Shown piece by piece: positions 38,247 to 46,657 of a DNA stretch of 64,000 nt; position 1 is the stretch's first letter, and the number at the start of each line of letters is the position of its first letter. Source of the DNA: Nocardioides panacis (GTDB taxonomy: Bacteria; Actinomycetota; Actinomycetes; Propionibacteriales; Nocardioidaceae); the NCBI RefSeq assembly GCF_019039255.1, contig NZ_CP077062.1:434001-498000 (forward strand), written 5' to 3'. The notes below the pieces were generated by a model. That model was given only the letters and a program-made list of their open reading frames with translations, was not told where the DNA came from and made no database searches. The translations under genes and the position numbers were made by a program.

Positions 38247-38654
38247 TCACGACCCGGACGGGGACCTGTGCCGGTCGAACCGGGCCCACACCGACTTCGC
38301 GCCGTCCGAGGCGGTGCTGGATCCCCAGCGCTGGCTCAGCGCCGCCACGATGGCCACGCCACGACCTCGGGTGTCCATCACCTGGGCGATGACCATGAGC
38401 GGGGCGAGGGGTGACCCGTCACGGACGGTGAGCAGCAGCGACGTCGGGTCCCCGCGCAGGATCACGGTGAAGGGCGTCCGGGCGTGGCGGATCGCGTTGG
38501 TCGCGAGCTCGCTGACGACCAGGCGCACGTCCTCGACGAGGTCGGGGAGGTGGTGCTCCTCCAGGTGCGCGGTGACGAACTCGCGGGCCATGGCGGCGCT
38601 GGCGCTGTTGCTGGCGAACTCGGCCTGTTGCACCCATGACGAGACCTTCTCCAC
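38247..38654 (-). CDS. RsbW/SpoIIAB-like ATP-binding anti-sigma kinase
   Basis: 135 residues from GTG 38654; a GTG seven codons further in, at 38633, has GGAGAAGG upstream and is a real alternative. HATPase fold: N box VVSELATNAIRHA, G1 VRDGSPLAP and G2 MDTRGRGVAIVAAL. It is of the short single-domain type that phosphorylates an anti-anti-sigma partner or holds a sigma factor. Neither partner is encoded in the window. A close paralogue lies at 55948-56337. The 230-base region on its upstream side, shared with the HAD gene, shows no clear promoter. Confidence 0.88.
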   Translation of the reverse strand: MEKVSSWVQQAEFASNSASAAMAREFVTAHLEEHHLPDLVEDVRLVVSELATNAIRHARTPFTVILRGDPTSLLLTVRDGSPLAPLMVIAQVMDTRGRGVAIVAALSQRWGSSTASDGAKSVWARFDRHRSPSGS

Positions 38655-38884
38655 GGCTCGACCCCAAACGTCGTCGATGTTTCCCGCATCACCTGCCCCC
38701 AGTGGGCCGGGCAGAGCGGGGTCCGGGCAACGACCAAGCCGGTCTCGAACTCTACGCGCCAGAGTGACGCAGGAGGCCAGCCACCCGGTTTGCCCCGGGA
38801 TCGTCTAGCCCAGGCGAGATCGCCCCGCACGGGGAGTTCGCCGGGGCGGGCTCTAGGAGTCGCCGGGCTGGGTACTCCCCGTCA

Positions 38885-39556
38885 ATGGACACCCACACCA
38901 CTGCCGTTCTCCTCGACATCGACGGGACGCTCGTGGACTCGACCTACCACCACGCCCTCGCCTGGCACCGGGCCTTCACCCGCCTGGACGGCGACCGGCC
39001 CGCCCTGTGGCAGATCCACCGCTCGATCGGCATGGGCGGCGACAAGCTCGTCGCGCACGTGGCGGACGAGGAGGTCGAGGAGCAGCACGGCGACGCCCTG
39101 CGGGACGCATGGCGTCGGGAGTACGTCGCGGTGCGCTCCGAGGTGCGGCCGCTGCCGGGAGCCGCCGACCTGGTCCGGGCCGTGTCGGACGGCGGGATCC
39201 GGGTCGCACTGGCCTCCTCCGGGGACCCGGAGTTCGCCCGCGAGGCGGTCGACCTGCTCGGGGTCGGCGACCTGGTCGAGGTGCTGACCACCTCCGAGGA
39301 CGCCGAGGGCTCCAAGCCCGAGCCGGACCTGATCGGCGTGACCCTGGACCGGCTCGGCGGCGTCGAGCGGGCCGTGTTCGTCGGGGACACGCCGTACGAC
39401 GTGGAGGCGGCGCGCCGGGCCGGCATGGGATGCATCGGGCTGCTGTCCGGCGGGTTCGCCGCCGGCGAGCTCACGGACGCCGGGGCGCTCCTGGTGGCCG
39501 AGGCGCCGGCAGACCTGGTCGGCCTGCACTGGCCGTCGTACCTCTCGCGGCTCTGA
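38885..39556 (+). CDS. HAD-superfamily phosphatase (beta-phosphoglucomutase/phosphoglycolate phosphatase-like)
   Basis: 223 residues from ATG 38885. Motif I VLLDIDGTLVDS with both catalytic Asp, motif II LASSG, motif III Lys in GSKPEPD and motif IV VFVGDTPYDVEAARRAG. The cap domain (about 15-90) is the small helical type. It probably hydrolyses a phosphorylated sugar or glycolate. GGGTACTCCCC just before the start could hold a -10 box but no -35 partner is visible. It stands alone between regulators. Confidence 0.9.
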   Translation: MDTHTTAVLLDIDGTLVDSTYHHALAWHRAFTRLDGDRPALWQIHRSIGMGGDKLVAHVADEEVEEQHGDALRDAWRREYVAVRSEVRPLPGAADLVRAVSDGGIRVALASSGDPEFAREAVDLLGVGDLVEVLTTSEDAEGSKPEPDLIGVTLDRLGGVERAVFVGDTPYDVEAARRAGMGCIGLLSGGFAAGELTDAGALLVAEAPADLVGLHWPSYLSRL

Positions 39557-39561
39557 GCCCG

Positions 39562-39576
39562 GAGCCGCCGCGGCTC
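39562..39576. terminator. Small hairpin between convergent genes
   Basis: GAGCCG and CGGCTC pair around a 3-base loop, 5 bases after the HAD stop and 40 bases before the stop of the IclR gene on the other strand. No U tract. Possible shared terminator. Confidence 0.35.
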
Positions 39577-39616
39577 AGCCGCCGGCGACCGCCACGAGCG
39601 CAGGAACCAGGATCTG

Positions 39617-40384
39617 CTAGCCGGGCACGGTGTCGCCGTCGGGCAGCAGCCGCCCGATGCCCCGGGCCGCCACCTGCAACGCGCTGACCAGGCGGGGACG
39701 TCCGGTGCGCAGGGACGGCACCACGATCCCCAGCGAGGCCACGACCCGCGGCCCGCTGCGCACCGGGACGGCCACCGAGCAGCCGCCCAGGCTCATCTCC
39801 TCGACGGTCGTGGCGTAGTCGTCGCGCAGCACCCGCGCGAGCTGGCGGCGCAGCACGCCCGGCTGGGTGACGGTGTACGGCGTGAGCCGGGTCAGGTGCT
39901 CCATCACGTGCTGCTGCACGTCCTCGGGGGCGTGCGCGAGGAGCACCTTGCCGACGCCGGTGGCGTGCATCGGCAGCCGGGAGCCGATCGTGCTGAGGAT
40001 CGGCACCGAGGTGTGCCCGCGCAGCCGGTCGAGGTAGAGCACCTCGGTGCCGTCCCGCACCGCGAGGTGCACGGTGGCCAGCGTCGCGCCGTACAGGTCG
40101 TGGAGGTAGGGCGAGGCCAGCTCGCGCAGCCCGGTCTGGGCCGGCGCCAGCAGGCCGAGGTCCCACAACCGCCGGCCGATGGCGTACTGACCGGTGCGGG
40201 TCCGGACCAGCGCGCCCCACGCGACCAGCTCGCCGACCAGCCGGTGGGCGGTCGGCAGCGGCAGGCCGGCCCGCTCCGCGAGCTCACTGAGGGTCAGCCG
40301 CCGGTGCTCGGCGTCGAACGCGGCGAGCAGCGCCAGCGCCCTGCTCGTGACGCTGGCGCCGGGCTGCGCGGAGTGTCCGGCCAT
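39617..40384 (-). CDS. pcaR: IclR-family regulator of protocatechuate genes
   Basis: 255 residues from ATG 40384. N-terminal winged helix (about 15-75: ALALLAAFDAEHRRLTLSEL, LPLPTAHRLVGEL) and an IclR effector domain (about 90-250: LDRLRGHTSVPI, LPMHATGVGKVLLA, SLGGCSVAVPV). The family controls aromatic catabolism, and this gene is divergent from pcaHGBL with 104 bases between, so a role as PcaR, sensing protocatechuate or beta-ketoadipate, is likely. Whether it activates or represses cannot be read. The symbol rests on context. Confidence 0.85.
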   Translation of the reverse strand: MAGHSAQPGASVTSRALALLAAFDAEHRRLTLSELAERAGLPLPTAHRLVGELVAWGALVRTRTGQYAIGRRLWDLGLLAPAQTGLRELASPYLHDLYGATLATVHLAVRDGTEVLYLDRLRGHTSVPILSTIGSRLPMHATGVGKVLLAHAPEDVQQHVMEHLTRLTPYTVTQPGVLRRQLARVLRDDYATTVEEMSLGGCSVAVPVRSGPRVVASLGIVVPSLRTGRPRLVSALQVAARGIGRLLPDGDTVPG

Positions 40385-40403
40385 CCCGTCAGTGTGCACC
40401 CGG

Positions 40404-40420
40404 CTTCCACTGGACGGAAG
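40404..40420. promoter_or_regulatory. Candidate IclR operator between pcaR and pcaH
   Basis: CTTCC-N7-GGAAG forms an inverted repeat (CTTCCACTGGACGGAAG) 20 bases from the pcaR start and 69 bases before pcaH. IclR proteins bind short imperfect palindromes of this size. It may control both genes. Confidence 0.35.
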
Positions 40421-40488
40421 TCGCGGATGGTGTCGGTCGGCCCCGCGAGGCACACTCGCCGCACCACCTCCACGAGAAAGGCGCTCCG

Positions 40489-41241
40489 GTGACCGAGCTC
40501 GAGACCCAGGCCGCGATCAGCGACGAGATCGCCGCGATCGGCAAGGCGTACGACGCCGCCGGCGCCGTCGAGACGCAGCCGCGGACCGACTACCCGCCGT
40601 ACCGCTCCAGCCTGCTGCGGCACCCCACCAAGGACCTGCACCACGCCGACCCGGAAGGGGTCGAGCTGTGGGCGCCCTGCTTCGGCGAGCGCGACATCGA
40701 CCCGCTCGAGGCGGACCTGACGATCCAGCACGGCGGTGACCCGGTGGGGGAGCGGATGGTGGTGACCGGACGGGTGCTCGACGGCGACGGCCGCCCGGTG
40801 CGCCGCCAGCTCGTGGAGGTGTGGCAGGCCAACGCCGGCGGCCGCTACGTGCACAAGCGCGACCAGCACCCGGCCGCCCTGGACCCGAACTTCACCGGCG
40901 TCGGCCGCTGCCTGACCGACGACCAGGGCGTCTACCGGTTCACCACGATCAGGCCGGGGCCCTACCCCTGGCGCAACCACCGCAACGCCTGGCGGCCCGC
41001 GCACATCCACTTCTCGCTGTTCGGCACCGAGTTCACCCAGCGGATGGTGACCCAGATGTACTTCCCGGGCGACCCGCTGTTCGCGCTCGACCCGATCTAC
41101 CAGTCGGTCGTGGACCCGGTGGCCCGCGAGCGGCTGGTGGCGACGTACGACCACGACCTGACCCAGCCCGAGTGGAGCACCGGCTACCGCTGGGACATCG
41201 TGCTCACCGGCTCGCACCGCACCCCGCTGGAGGACGCATGA
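40489..41241 (+). CDS. pcaH: Protocatechuate 3,4-dioxygenase beta subunit
   Basis: 250 residues from GTG 40489 behind GAGAAAGG. Intradiol dioxygenase with the PcaH start YRSSLLRHPTKDLHHADPEG and the iron-binding region RPGPYPWRNHRNAWRPAHIH, which supplies a Tyr and two His ligands; a second Tyr lies downstream. With PcaG it cleaves protocatechuate between its hydroxyl groups to 3-carboxy-cis,cis-muconate. It is the first gene of pcaHGBL; its stop overlaps the pcaG start. Confidence 0.95.
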   Translation: MTELETQAAISDEIAAIGKAYDAAGAVETQPRTDYPPYRSSLLRHPTKDLHHADPEGVELWAPCFGERDIDPLEADLTIQHGGDPVGERMVVTGRVLDGDGRPVRRQLVEVWQANAGGRYVHKRDQHPAALDPNFTGVGRCLTDDQGVYRFTTIRPGPYPWRNHRNAWRPAHIHFSLFGTEFTQRMVTQMYFPGDPLFALDPIYQSVVDPVARERLVATYDHDLTQPEWSTGYRWDIVLTGSHRTPLEDA

Positions 41242-41780
41242 CCACCGCCACCCCGGGCCAGACCGTCGGCCCGTTCTTCCACTACGCGCTGCCGTACGCC
41301 GGGGACCGTGACCTGGTCGCGCCGGGGACGCCGGGCGCGGTCCGCCTGCACGGCACGGTGCGCGACGGCGCCGGCGCGGCGGTCCCGGACGCCCTGGTGG
41401 AGCTCTGGCAGGCCGACCCGCAGGGCCGCGTCGTGCAGCAGCAGGGCTCGCTGCGCCGTGACGGGCACACGTTCACCGGCTTCGGCCGGGCGAGCACCGA
41501 CCGGACGGGGGAGTACACCTTCACCACGCTGCCGCCCGGCGGCGTCGACGGCGGGCTGCCGTTCTTCGCGCTCACGGTCTTCGCGCGCGGGCTGCTCAAC
41601 CGGCTGTTCACCCGCGCCTACCTGCCGCTGTCCGGCGCCGCCCCGGACGCCCTGCTCGGCTCCGTCGCCGAGGACCGCCGCCCGACGCTGCTCTGTGAGC
41701 CCGACGAGCACGGCTACCGCTTCGACGTGCGGCTGATGGGCGAGGGGGAGACCGTCTTCCTGCGCTATCCGGGACACTGA
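41238..41780 (+). CDS. pcaG: Protocatechuate 3,4-dioxygenase alpha subunit
   Basis: 180 residues from ATG 41238, overlapping pcaH by four bases. TPGQTVGPFFHYALPY at the start and LVELWQADPQGRV and FGRASTDRTGEYTFTTLPPG mark the PcaG fold. The alpha subunit lacks the full iron site and shapes the active-site pocket of PcaH. It has a normal length for the family. Confidence 0.95.
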   Translation: MTTATPGQTVGPFFHYALPYAGDRDLVAPGTPGAVRLHGTVRDGAGAAVPDALVELWQADPQGRVVQQQGSLRRDGHTFTGFGRASTDRTGEYTFTTLPPGGVDGGLPFFALTVFARGLLNRLFTRAYLPLSGAAPDALLGSVAEDRRPTLLCEPDEHGYRFDVRLMGEGETVFLRYPGH

Positions 41781-41784
41781 GCGG

Positions 41785-42990
41785 GTGAGCGCACTCCTGT
41801 GGCCCGGCGACGACCGGGCCGGCGACCTGATGTCCGACGCAGCGGTGCTCGCGGCGATGGTGGACCTCGAGCGGGCGTGGCTGGCGGCGCTGGTCGCCTC
41901 CGGCATCGCGCCCGCGTCTGCCCGGCACGACCTGGCCGGGCTGGTCGGTGCCGGCGACCTGCCCGCGCTCGCCGCGGCCGCGGAGTCCGGCGGCACCCCG
42001 GTGCTGCCCCTGGTGGAGCTGCTGCGCGACCGGCTGGGTGACGGTGAGCCGGCCCGGTGGCTGCACAGGGGGCTGACCAGCCAGGACGTCGTCGACACGG
42101 CGCTGGTGCTGGCCGCCCGGGACGCCGTGGCCGCGGTGCGCGGCTCGCTGCGCACACAGGCGGACGCGCTCGTCGCGCTGGTCGAGCGGCACCGCGGCAC
42201 CGCGATGGTGGCGCGGACGCTGACCCAGCACGCGGTGCCCACCACCTTCGGGCTCAAGGCCGCCGGCTGGCTGACCGGCGTCCTCGACGCCGTCGACGAG
42301 CTGGCCGGGCTCCGGTTCCCGGTCCAGCTCGGCGGCGCCGCGGGCACCATGGCCGCGGCGGTCGAGCTCGGCGGCCCGGAGGCCTCGATGGACTGCTACG
42401 CCGCCACGGTCGAGGCGCTCGGGCTCGGCAAGGACTCGCTCTGGCACACCCGGCGCACCACGATCACCCGTCTCGGCGACGCCGCCGTCCGCTGCACCGA
42501 CGGCTGGGGACGGATCGCCAACGACGTGCTCACCCTGTCCCGGCCGGAGGTCGGCGAGCTCTCCGAGGGCACCGGCGGCGGGTCCTCGACGATGCCGCAC
42601 AAGGCCAACCCGGTGCTCTCGACGCTGGTCCGGCGCGCCGCGCTCGCGGCACCCGGCCTCGCCGCCACCCTGCACGTCGCGGCCGCCGAGCAGGTCGACG
42701 AGCGCGCCGACGGCGGCTGGCACGCCGAGTGGGCGACGCTGGCCACGTTGCTGCGCCGCACGGTCGTCGCCGGCGCCCAGACCGCCGACCTGCTGACCGG
42801 GCTGCGGGTGCACGCCGACCGGATGGCCGGCACCCTCGCGGGCGCCCACGACGACGTCCGCGCCGAGCAGCGCACGATGGCCGCGCTCGCCGGCCACCCA
42901 CCTCACGACGAGTACCTCGGGCACAGCGCCGTCCTGGTGGACGGGGTCCTCGCCCGGGCCGCGCGCGTCCGACAAGGAGCCCCCGCATGA
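41785..42990 (+). CDS. pcaB: 3-carboxy-cis,cis-muconate cycloisomerase
   Basis: 401 residues from GTG 41785, 4 bases after pcaG. Fumarase/aspartase superfamily: HRGLTSQDVVDTALVL (about 92-107), and the signature GGGSSTMPHKANPVLS (about 263-278), whose Ser is the catalytic base. It lactonises carboxymuconate to gamma-carboxymuconolactone. Somewhat short of typical PcaB (about 450) but all motifs are present. Its stop overlaps pcaL. Confidence 0.94.
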   Translation: MSALLWPGDDRAGDLMSDAAVLAAMVDLERAWLAALVASGIAPASARHDLAGLVGAGDLPALAAAAESGGTPVLPLVELLRDRLGDGEPARWLHRGLTSQDVVDTALVLAARDAVAAVRGSLRTQADALVALVERHRGTAMVARTLTQHAVPTTFGLKAAGWLTGVLDAVDELAGLRFPVQLGGAAGTMAAAVELGGPEASMDCYAATVEALGLGKDSLWHTRRTTITRLGDAAVRCTDGWGRIANDVLTLSRPEVGELSEGTGGGSSTMPHKANPVLSTLVRRAALAAPGLAATLHVAAAEQVDERADGGWHAEWATLATLLRRTVVAGAQTADLLTGLRVHADRMAGTLAGAHDDVRAEQRTMAALAGHPPHDEYLGHSAVLVDGVLARAARVRQGAPA

Positions 42991-44171
42991 CCGTCACCGC
43001 CGTCCGCCTCGGTGGACGCCCCGACCTCCCGCTGCTGGTCCTCGGGCCCTCGCTCGGCACGTCGGCCACGACCCTGTGGTCCGCCGCGGCGGAGCACCTG
43101 GCCCGCAGCTTCCAGGTCGTCGCCTGGGACCTTCCCGGCCACGGCACCAACCGGTTCCCGCTGCCCGAGGACGAGCCACTGACCGTGGCCCGGCTGGCCG
43201 CCGACGTGCTCGAGCTCGTGGACAGCCTGGTCGACGGCTTCGGGCCCGCGCGGTTCCACTACGCCGGCGACTCGGTCGGCGGCGCGGTCGGCCTGCAGCT
43301 GCTGCTCGACGCGCCGCACCGGGTCTCCAGCGCCACGCTGCTGTGCACCGGCGCCCGGATCGGCTCTCCCGAGAGCTGGCAGGAGCGGATCGGGACCGTC
43401 CGGGCCTCGGGCACGCCCGCCCTGGTCGGCGCCTCCGCCTCCCGCTGGTTCGGGCCCGGGTTCCTGGACCGCGAGCCCGAGCGCGGCTCGGCGCTGCTGC
43501 ACGCGCTGCAGGACGCCGACGACGCCGGCTACGCCGCGGTCTGCGAGGCGCTGGCCACGTTCGACGTACGCGAGCGGCTCTCGGAGATCAAGGTGCCGGT
43601 GCTCGCGGTGGCGGGGTCCGCGGACGAGGTGACGCCGCCGAGCGGCCTGGCCCTGGTCGCCGAGGGCGTGGCCGAGGGCCGGCTGGTGGTCCTCGACGGC
43701 GTCGGGCACCTCGCGCCCGTCGAGGCCCCCGAGGTCGTCGCCCGGCTGGTCCGCGCGCAGGCGTACGGCGCCCCGGAGCGGGACCACCTGACCGTCGAGC
43801 AGGTCCGCGCGCAGGGGATGCAGGTGCGCCGCGCGGTGCTCGGCACCGAGCACGTCGACCGGGCCACGGCCGCGGCCACCGATTTCACCTCGGACTTCCA
43901 GGAGTTCATCACGGAGTACGCCTGGGGCGGGATCTGGACCCGCCCCGGCCTCGACCGGCGGGCCCGCTCCCTGGTCACCCTGACCGCGCTGGTCGCCCGC
44001 GGCCACCACGAGGAGCTCGCGATGCACGTGCGGGCCGCCCGCACGAACGGCGTCAGCGTCGACGAGATCAAGGAGCTGCTGCTGCAGACCGCGATCTACT
44101 GCGGCGTTCCTGACGCCAACACCGCCTTCCGGATCGCGCAGAAGGTGCTGGGGGAGCTCGGCGAGGCCTGA
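42987..44171 (+). CDS. pcaL: Fused 3-oxoadipate enol-lactonase / 4-carboxymuconolactone decarboxylase
   Basis: 394 residues from ATG 42987. The N-terminal alpha/beta hydrolase (PcaD, about 1-255) has the nucleophile elbow YAGDSVGGAVG and the late His in LDGVGHLAPVE. The C-terminal decarboxylase (PcaC, about 265-394) has RSLVTLTALVARGHHEELAM and AIYCGVPDANTAFRIA. The fusion is the usual actinobacterial arrangement. It completes two successive steps, giving 3-oxoadipate. Last gene of pcaHGBL; it converges on the LacI gene 13 bases away. Confidence 0.95.
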   Translation: MTVTAVRLGGRPDLPLLVLGPSLGTSATTLWSAAAEHLARSFQVVAWDLPGHGTNRFPLPEDEPLTVARLAADVLELVDSLVDGFGPARFHYAGDSVGGAVGLQLLLDAPHRVSSATLLCTGARIGSPESWQERIGTVRASGTPALVGASASRWFGPGFLDREPERGSALLHALQDADDAGYAAVCEALATFDVRERLSEIKVPVLAVAGSADEVTPPSGLALVAEGVAEGRLVVLDGVGHLAPVEAPEVVARLVRAQAYGAPERDHLTVEQVRAQGMQVRRAVLGTEHVDRATAAATDFTSDFQEFITEYAWGGIWTRPGLDRRARSLVTLTALVARGHHEELAMHVRAARTNGVSVDEIKELLLQTAIYCGVPDANTAFRIAQKVLGELGEA

Positions 44172-44184
44172 GCCGCGCGACCGG

Positions 44185-45198
44185 TCAGCCGGGCCCGTCC
44201 GGGGCCGGGCCGCTGGACGCGCGCACCACGAGGTGCGTGGGCAGCACCCGCGCCGGGGTGTCCCGGGTGCCGGTGGACGACTGCTGGCCGAGGCCGGCGA
44301 TCGCGTGCGCGCCCGCCTCCTCGGTCCGCTCGGCCAGGGTGGTGAGCGGCGGGTGGCAGAAGTCCGAGCCGAACACGTTGTCGAAGCCCACCACGCTGAC
44401 CTGCTCGGGGACCGCGACGCCGCGGGCGGACAGCCGCGTGAGCACCCCGATGGCCAGCATGTCGTTGTGCGCCACGACCGCCGTGGCCCGGTGCGCGAGC
44501 ACCGCGTCGGCGGCCGCCGGTCCCGAGGCCAGGATCGGGAGGTAGGGGCCGAAGCGGGTCGCCTCCAGGCCGTGCTCGCGGGCCGCCGCGCGCAGGCCGG
44601 CCCAGCGGCGCGCGCCCGACCAGGACTCGGCCGGCCCGCCCAGGAACACGAACGACCGGTGCCCGTGCGCGGCGAGGTGCGCGACGATCTGCCGGGTGCC
44701 GTCGTCGTAGTCGGCGACCACGCTGGCCAGGCCGGTGCAGGCCCGGTTGACCAGCACCACGCGGTTGAGCTCGGCGGTCCGCCGGAGCACCGGGTCGGGC
44801 ATCCGGGAGGCCATCAGCACGAAGCCGTCCACAGCCGGGCCGAGGCGACGGACGAGCTGCTCCTCGTGGGCCGGGTTCTCCTGGGCGTCGGCCAGCACCA
44901 GGGTCAGCCCCGCCTGCGCGGCGGCCCGCTCCGCGCCCTTGATCACCCCGGCGAAGTAGGGGTTGGTGATGTCGGGGACCACCAGCGCGACGGTGTTGCT
45001 GCGCCCGGACTCGAGTGCTTGGGCGGCCGGGTTGGGCGCGTAGCCCAGCCGCTCGGCCACCGCGAGGACGTGGTCGCGGGTGGCCGCGTTGACCCGGCCG
45101 GGACGGGTGAACGCCCGCGAGACGGTGGACGCGGCCACCCCCGCCTCGCGCGCGACGTCGGTGATCGTCGGGCGGCGCCGGGGGGCCGTCGGGGTCAT
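44185..45198 (-). CDS. LacI-family regulator of the shikimate/quinate operon
   Basis: 337 residues from ATG 45198 (an in-frame TTG six codons upstream is less likely). Helix-turn-helix TITDVAREAGVAASTVSRAF (about 11-30), hinge YAPNPAAQALESGRSNTVAL, then a periplasmic-binding-protein-like effector domain (VPDITNPYFAGVIKGAERAA, VVGFDNVFGS). It is divergent from the MHS transporter and has an operator between. The inducer is probably quinate, shikimate or a later intermediate. Corynebacterium uses a LysR-type QsuR instead, so a LacI protein at this place is of note. Confidence 0.9.
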   Translation of the reverse strand: MTPTAPRRRPTITDVAREAGVAASTVSRAFTRPGRVNAATRDHVLAVAERLGYAPNPAAQALESGRSNTVALVVPDITNPYFAGVIKGAERAAAQAGLTLVLADAQENPAHEEQLVRRLGPAVDGFVLMASRMPDPVLRRTAELNRVVLVNRACTGLASVVADYDDGTRQIVAHLAAHGHRSFVFLGGPAESWSGARRWAGLRAAAREHGLEATRFGPYLPILASGPAAADAVLAHRATAVVAHNDMLAIGVLTRLSARGVAVPEQVSVVGFDNVFGSDFCHPPLTTLAERTEEAGAHAIAGLGQQSSTGTRDTPARVLPTHLVVRASSGPAPDGPG

Positions 45199-45220
45199 CT
45201 GGACAGCGTATGGCAACTTT

Positions 45221-45236
45221 TGGCAAACGATTGCCA
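45221..45236. promoter_or_regulatory. LacI-type operator
   Basis: TGGCAAACGATTGCCA is an inverted repeat centred on CG, matching at seven of eight positions in each arm, the classical LacI/GalR operator form. A further half site TGGCAA lies at 45211-45216. It lies 22 bases from the LacI start and overlaps the -35 box of the transporter promoter, so binding should repress it and probably lacI as well. Confidence 0.75.
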
Positions 45237-45259
45237 GTGATCACCGTCACTCCTAGCGT
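45231..45259 (+). promoter_or_regulatory. Candidate promoter of the shikimate/quinate operon
   Basis: -35 TTGCCA (45231-45236), spacer 17, -10 TAGCGT (45254-45259). The right arm of the operator is the -35 box. Transcription would start near 45266, about 45 bases before the transporter ATG. Confidence 0.5.
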
Positions 45260-45310
45260 CACGGGCAACCGAGCGGCTGAGACGCCCGCCACATCCCGGA
45301 AGAGGCTCAC

Positions 45311-46657
45311 ATGGACACCACGACCGAACGGCGCCGGACTCCCGGCAAGGCCGCGCTGGCCGCCTGGAGCGGCAGCGCCCTCGAGTACTACGACCTGGCG
45401 ATCTACGGCACCGCCGCGGCGCTGGTCTTCCCGAAGATCTTCTTCCCCGCGGGCAACGACTCCGCGGCCACCATCGCCGCGTTCGCGACCTTCGGCGTGG
45501 CGTACGTCGCCCGCCCGATCGGCTCGTTCGTGATGGGCCACATCGGCGACCGGCTGGGCCGCAAGAAGGTGATGGTGGGCACCCTGCTGCTCATGGGTGT
45601 CTCGACCTTCCTGGTCGGCTGCCTCCCGACGTACCCCCAGGTCGGGCTGCTCGCCCCCGCCCTCCTCGTGCTGCTCCGGCTCCTCCAGGGCCTCTCGGCC
45701 GCGGGCGAGCAGGCCGGCGCCAACTCGATGTCCTTCGAGCACGCGCCCGACGACCGGCGCGGCTTCTTCACCAGCTTCACGCTCAGCGGCACCCAGGGCG
45801 GCCAGGTGCTGGCCCCGGCGATCTTCCTGCCGCTCGCCGCGATCCTGCCCGAGGACCAGCTGCTCAGCTGGGGCTGGCGGGTGCCGTTCTGGGCCAGCGC
45901 GCTCGTGGTCGTGCTCGGTCTGGTGATCCGGACCCGGCTCGACGAGACCCCCGCCTTCGAGCACGACGTCGTCGAGGCCGAGGTCACCCGGGCGCCGCTG
46001 GCCGAGCTGTTCGCGCACCACTGGAAGGGCGTCCTGCGGGTCTTCTTCGCGGCGTTCATCGCGATGGTCAACACGATGTTCCAGGTCTTCGCGCTCAACT
46101 TCGCGACGTCGGAGGACTACGGCATCCAGATCAGCAGCTCGACGATGCTGTGGCTGGCGATCGTGGCCAACCTGGTCGCCATCGCGACCATCCCGTTCTG
46201 GGCCCGGCTCTCGGACCGCGTCGGCCGCAAGCCGGTGTTCGTCACCGGACTGCTCGGCAGCGCCGTGCTGGTCACCGCGTTCCTCGCCGCGATCGCCTCC
46301 GGCAGCGTGGTGCTCACCTTCGTGCTCGGCGTGCTGCTCGCCGGTGTCGTCTACTCGATGCCGAACGCGGTGTGGCCGGCCACCTACGCGGAGTACTTCC
46401 CCACCAAGGTCCGGCTGTCCGGGATGGCGATCGGCACCCAGTTCGGGTTCGCGCTCGCCGGCTTCACCCCCACCATCGCCGGTGCGCTGATGGCCGGCGA
46501 GGCCGACAACTGGGTCCGGGTGGCCGCGATGGCCTCGGGTGCCTGCGTGATCTCCGCGATCGCCGTGGCGACCGGTCCCCGCGACACCCACCTGGTGCCG
46601 ACCTCCGAGCTCGGCGCCCGCACCACCCGCGCCCGTGCGGTCCAGGTGCCGGCATGA
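45311..46657 (+). CDS. MHS-family MFS transporter, probable shikimate/quinate importer
   Basis: 448 residues from ATG 45311 with GGAAGAGG upstream. Twelve hydrophobic helices; metabolite:H+ symporter features include AAWSGSALEYYDLAIYGTAA in helix 1, MGHIGDRLGRKKVMV in the first loop and ARLSDRVGRKPVF in the middle loop. ShiA-type shikimate transporters belong here. It is followed, with stop/start overlaps, by aroQ, a QsuD-type dehydrogenase and qsuB, which makes shikimate, quinate or dehydroshikimate the likely cargo. Confidence 0.9.
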   Translation: MDTTTERRRTPGKAALAAWSGSALEYYDLAIYGTAAALVFPKIFFPAGNDSAATIAAFATFGVAYVARPIGSFVMGHIGDRLGRKKVMVGTLLLMGVSTFLVGCLPTYPQVGLLAPALLVLLRLLQGLSAAGEQAGANSMSFEHAPDDRRGFFTSFTLSGTQGGQVLAPAIFLPLAAILPEDQLLSWGWRVPFWASALVVVLGLVIRTRLDETPAFEHDVVEAEVTRAPLAELFAHHWKGVLRVFFAAFIAMVNTMFQVFALNFATSEDYGIQISSSTMLWLAIVANLVAIATIPFWARLSDRVGRKPVFVTGLLGSAVLVTAFLAAIASGSVVLTFVLGVLLAGVVYSMPNAVWPATYAEYFPTKVRLSGMAIGTQFGFALAGFTPTIAGALMAGEADNWVRVAAMASGACVISAIAVATGPRDTHLVPTSELGARTTRARAVQVPA

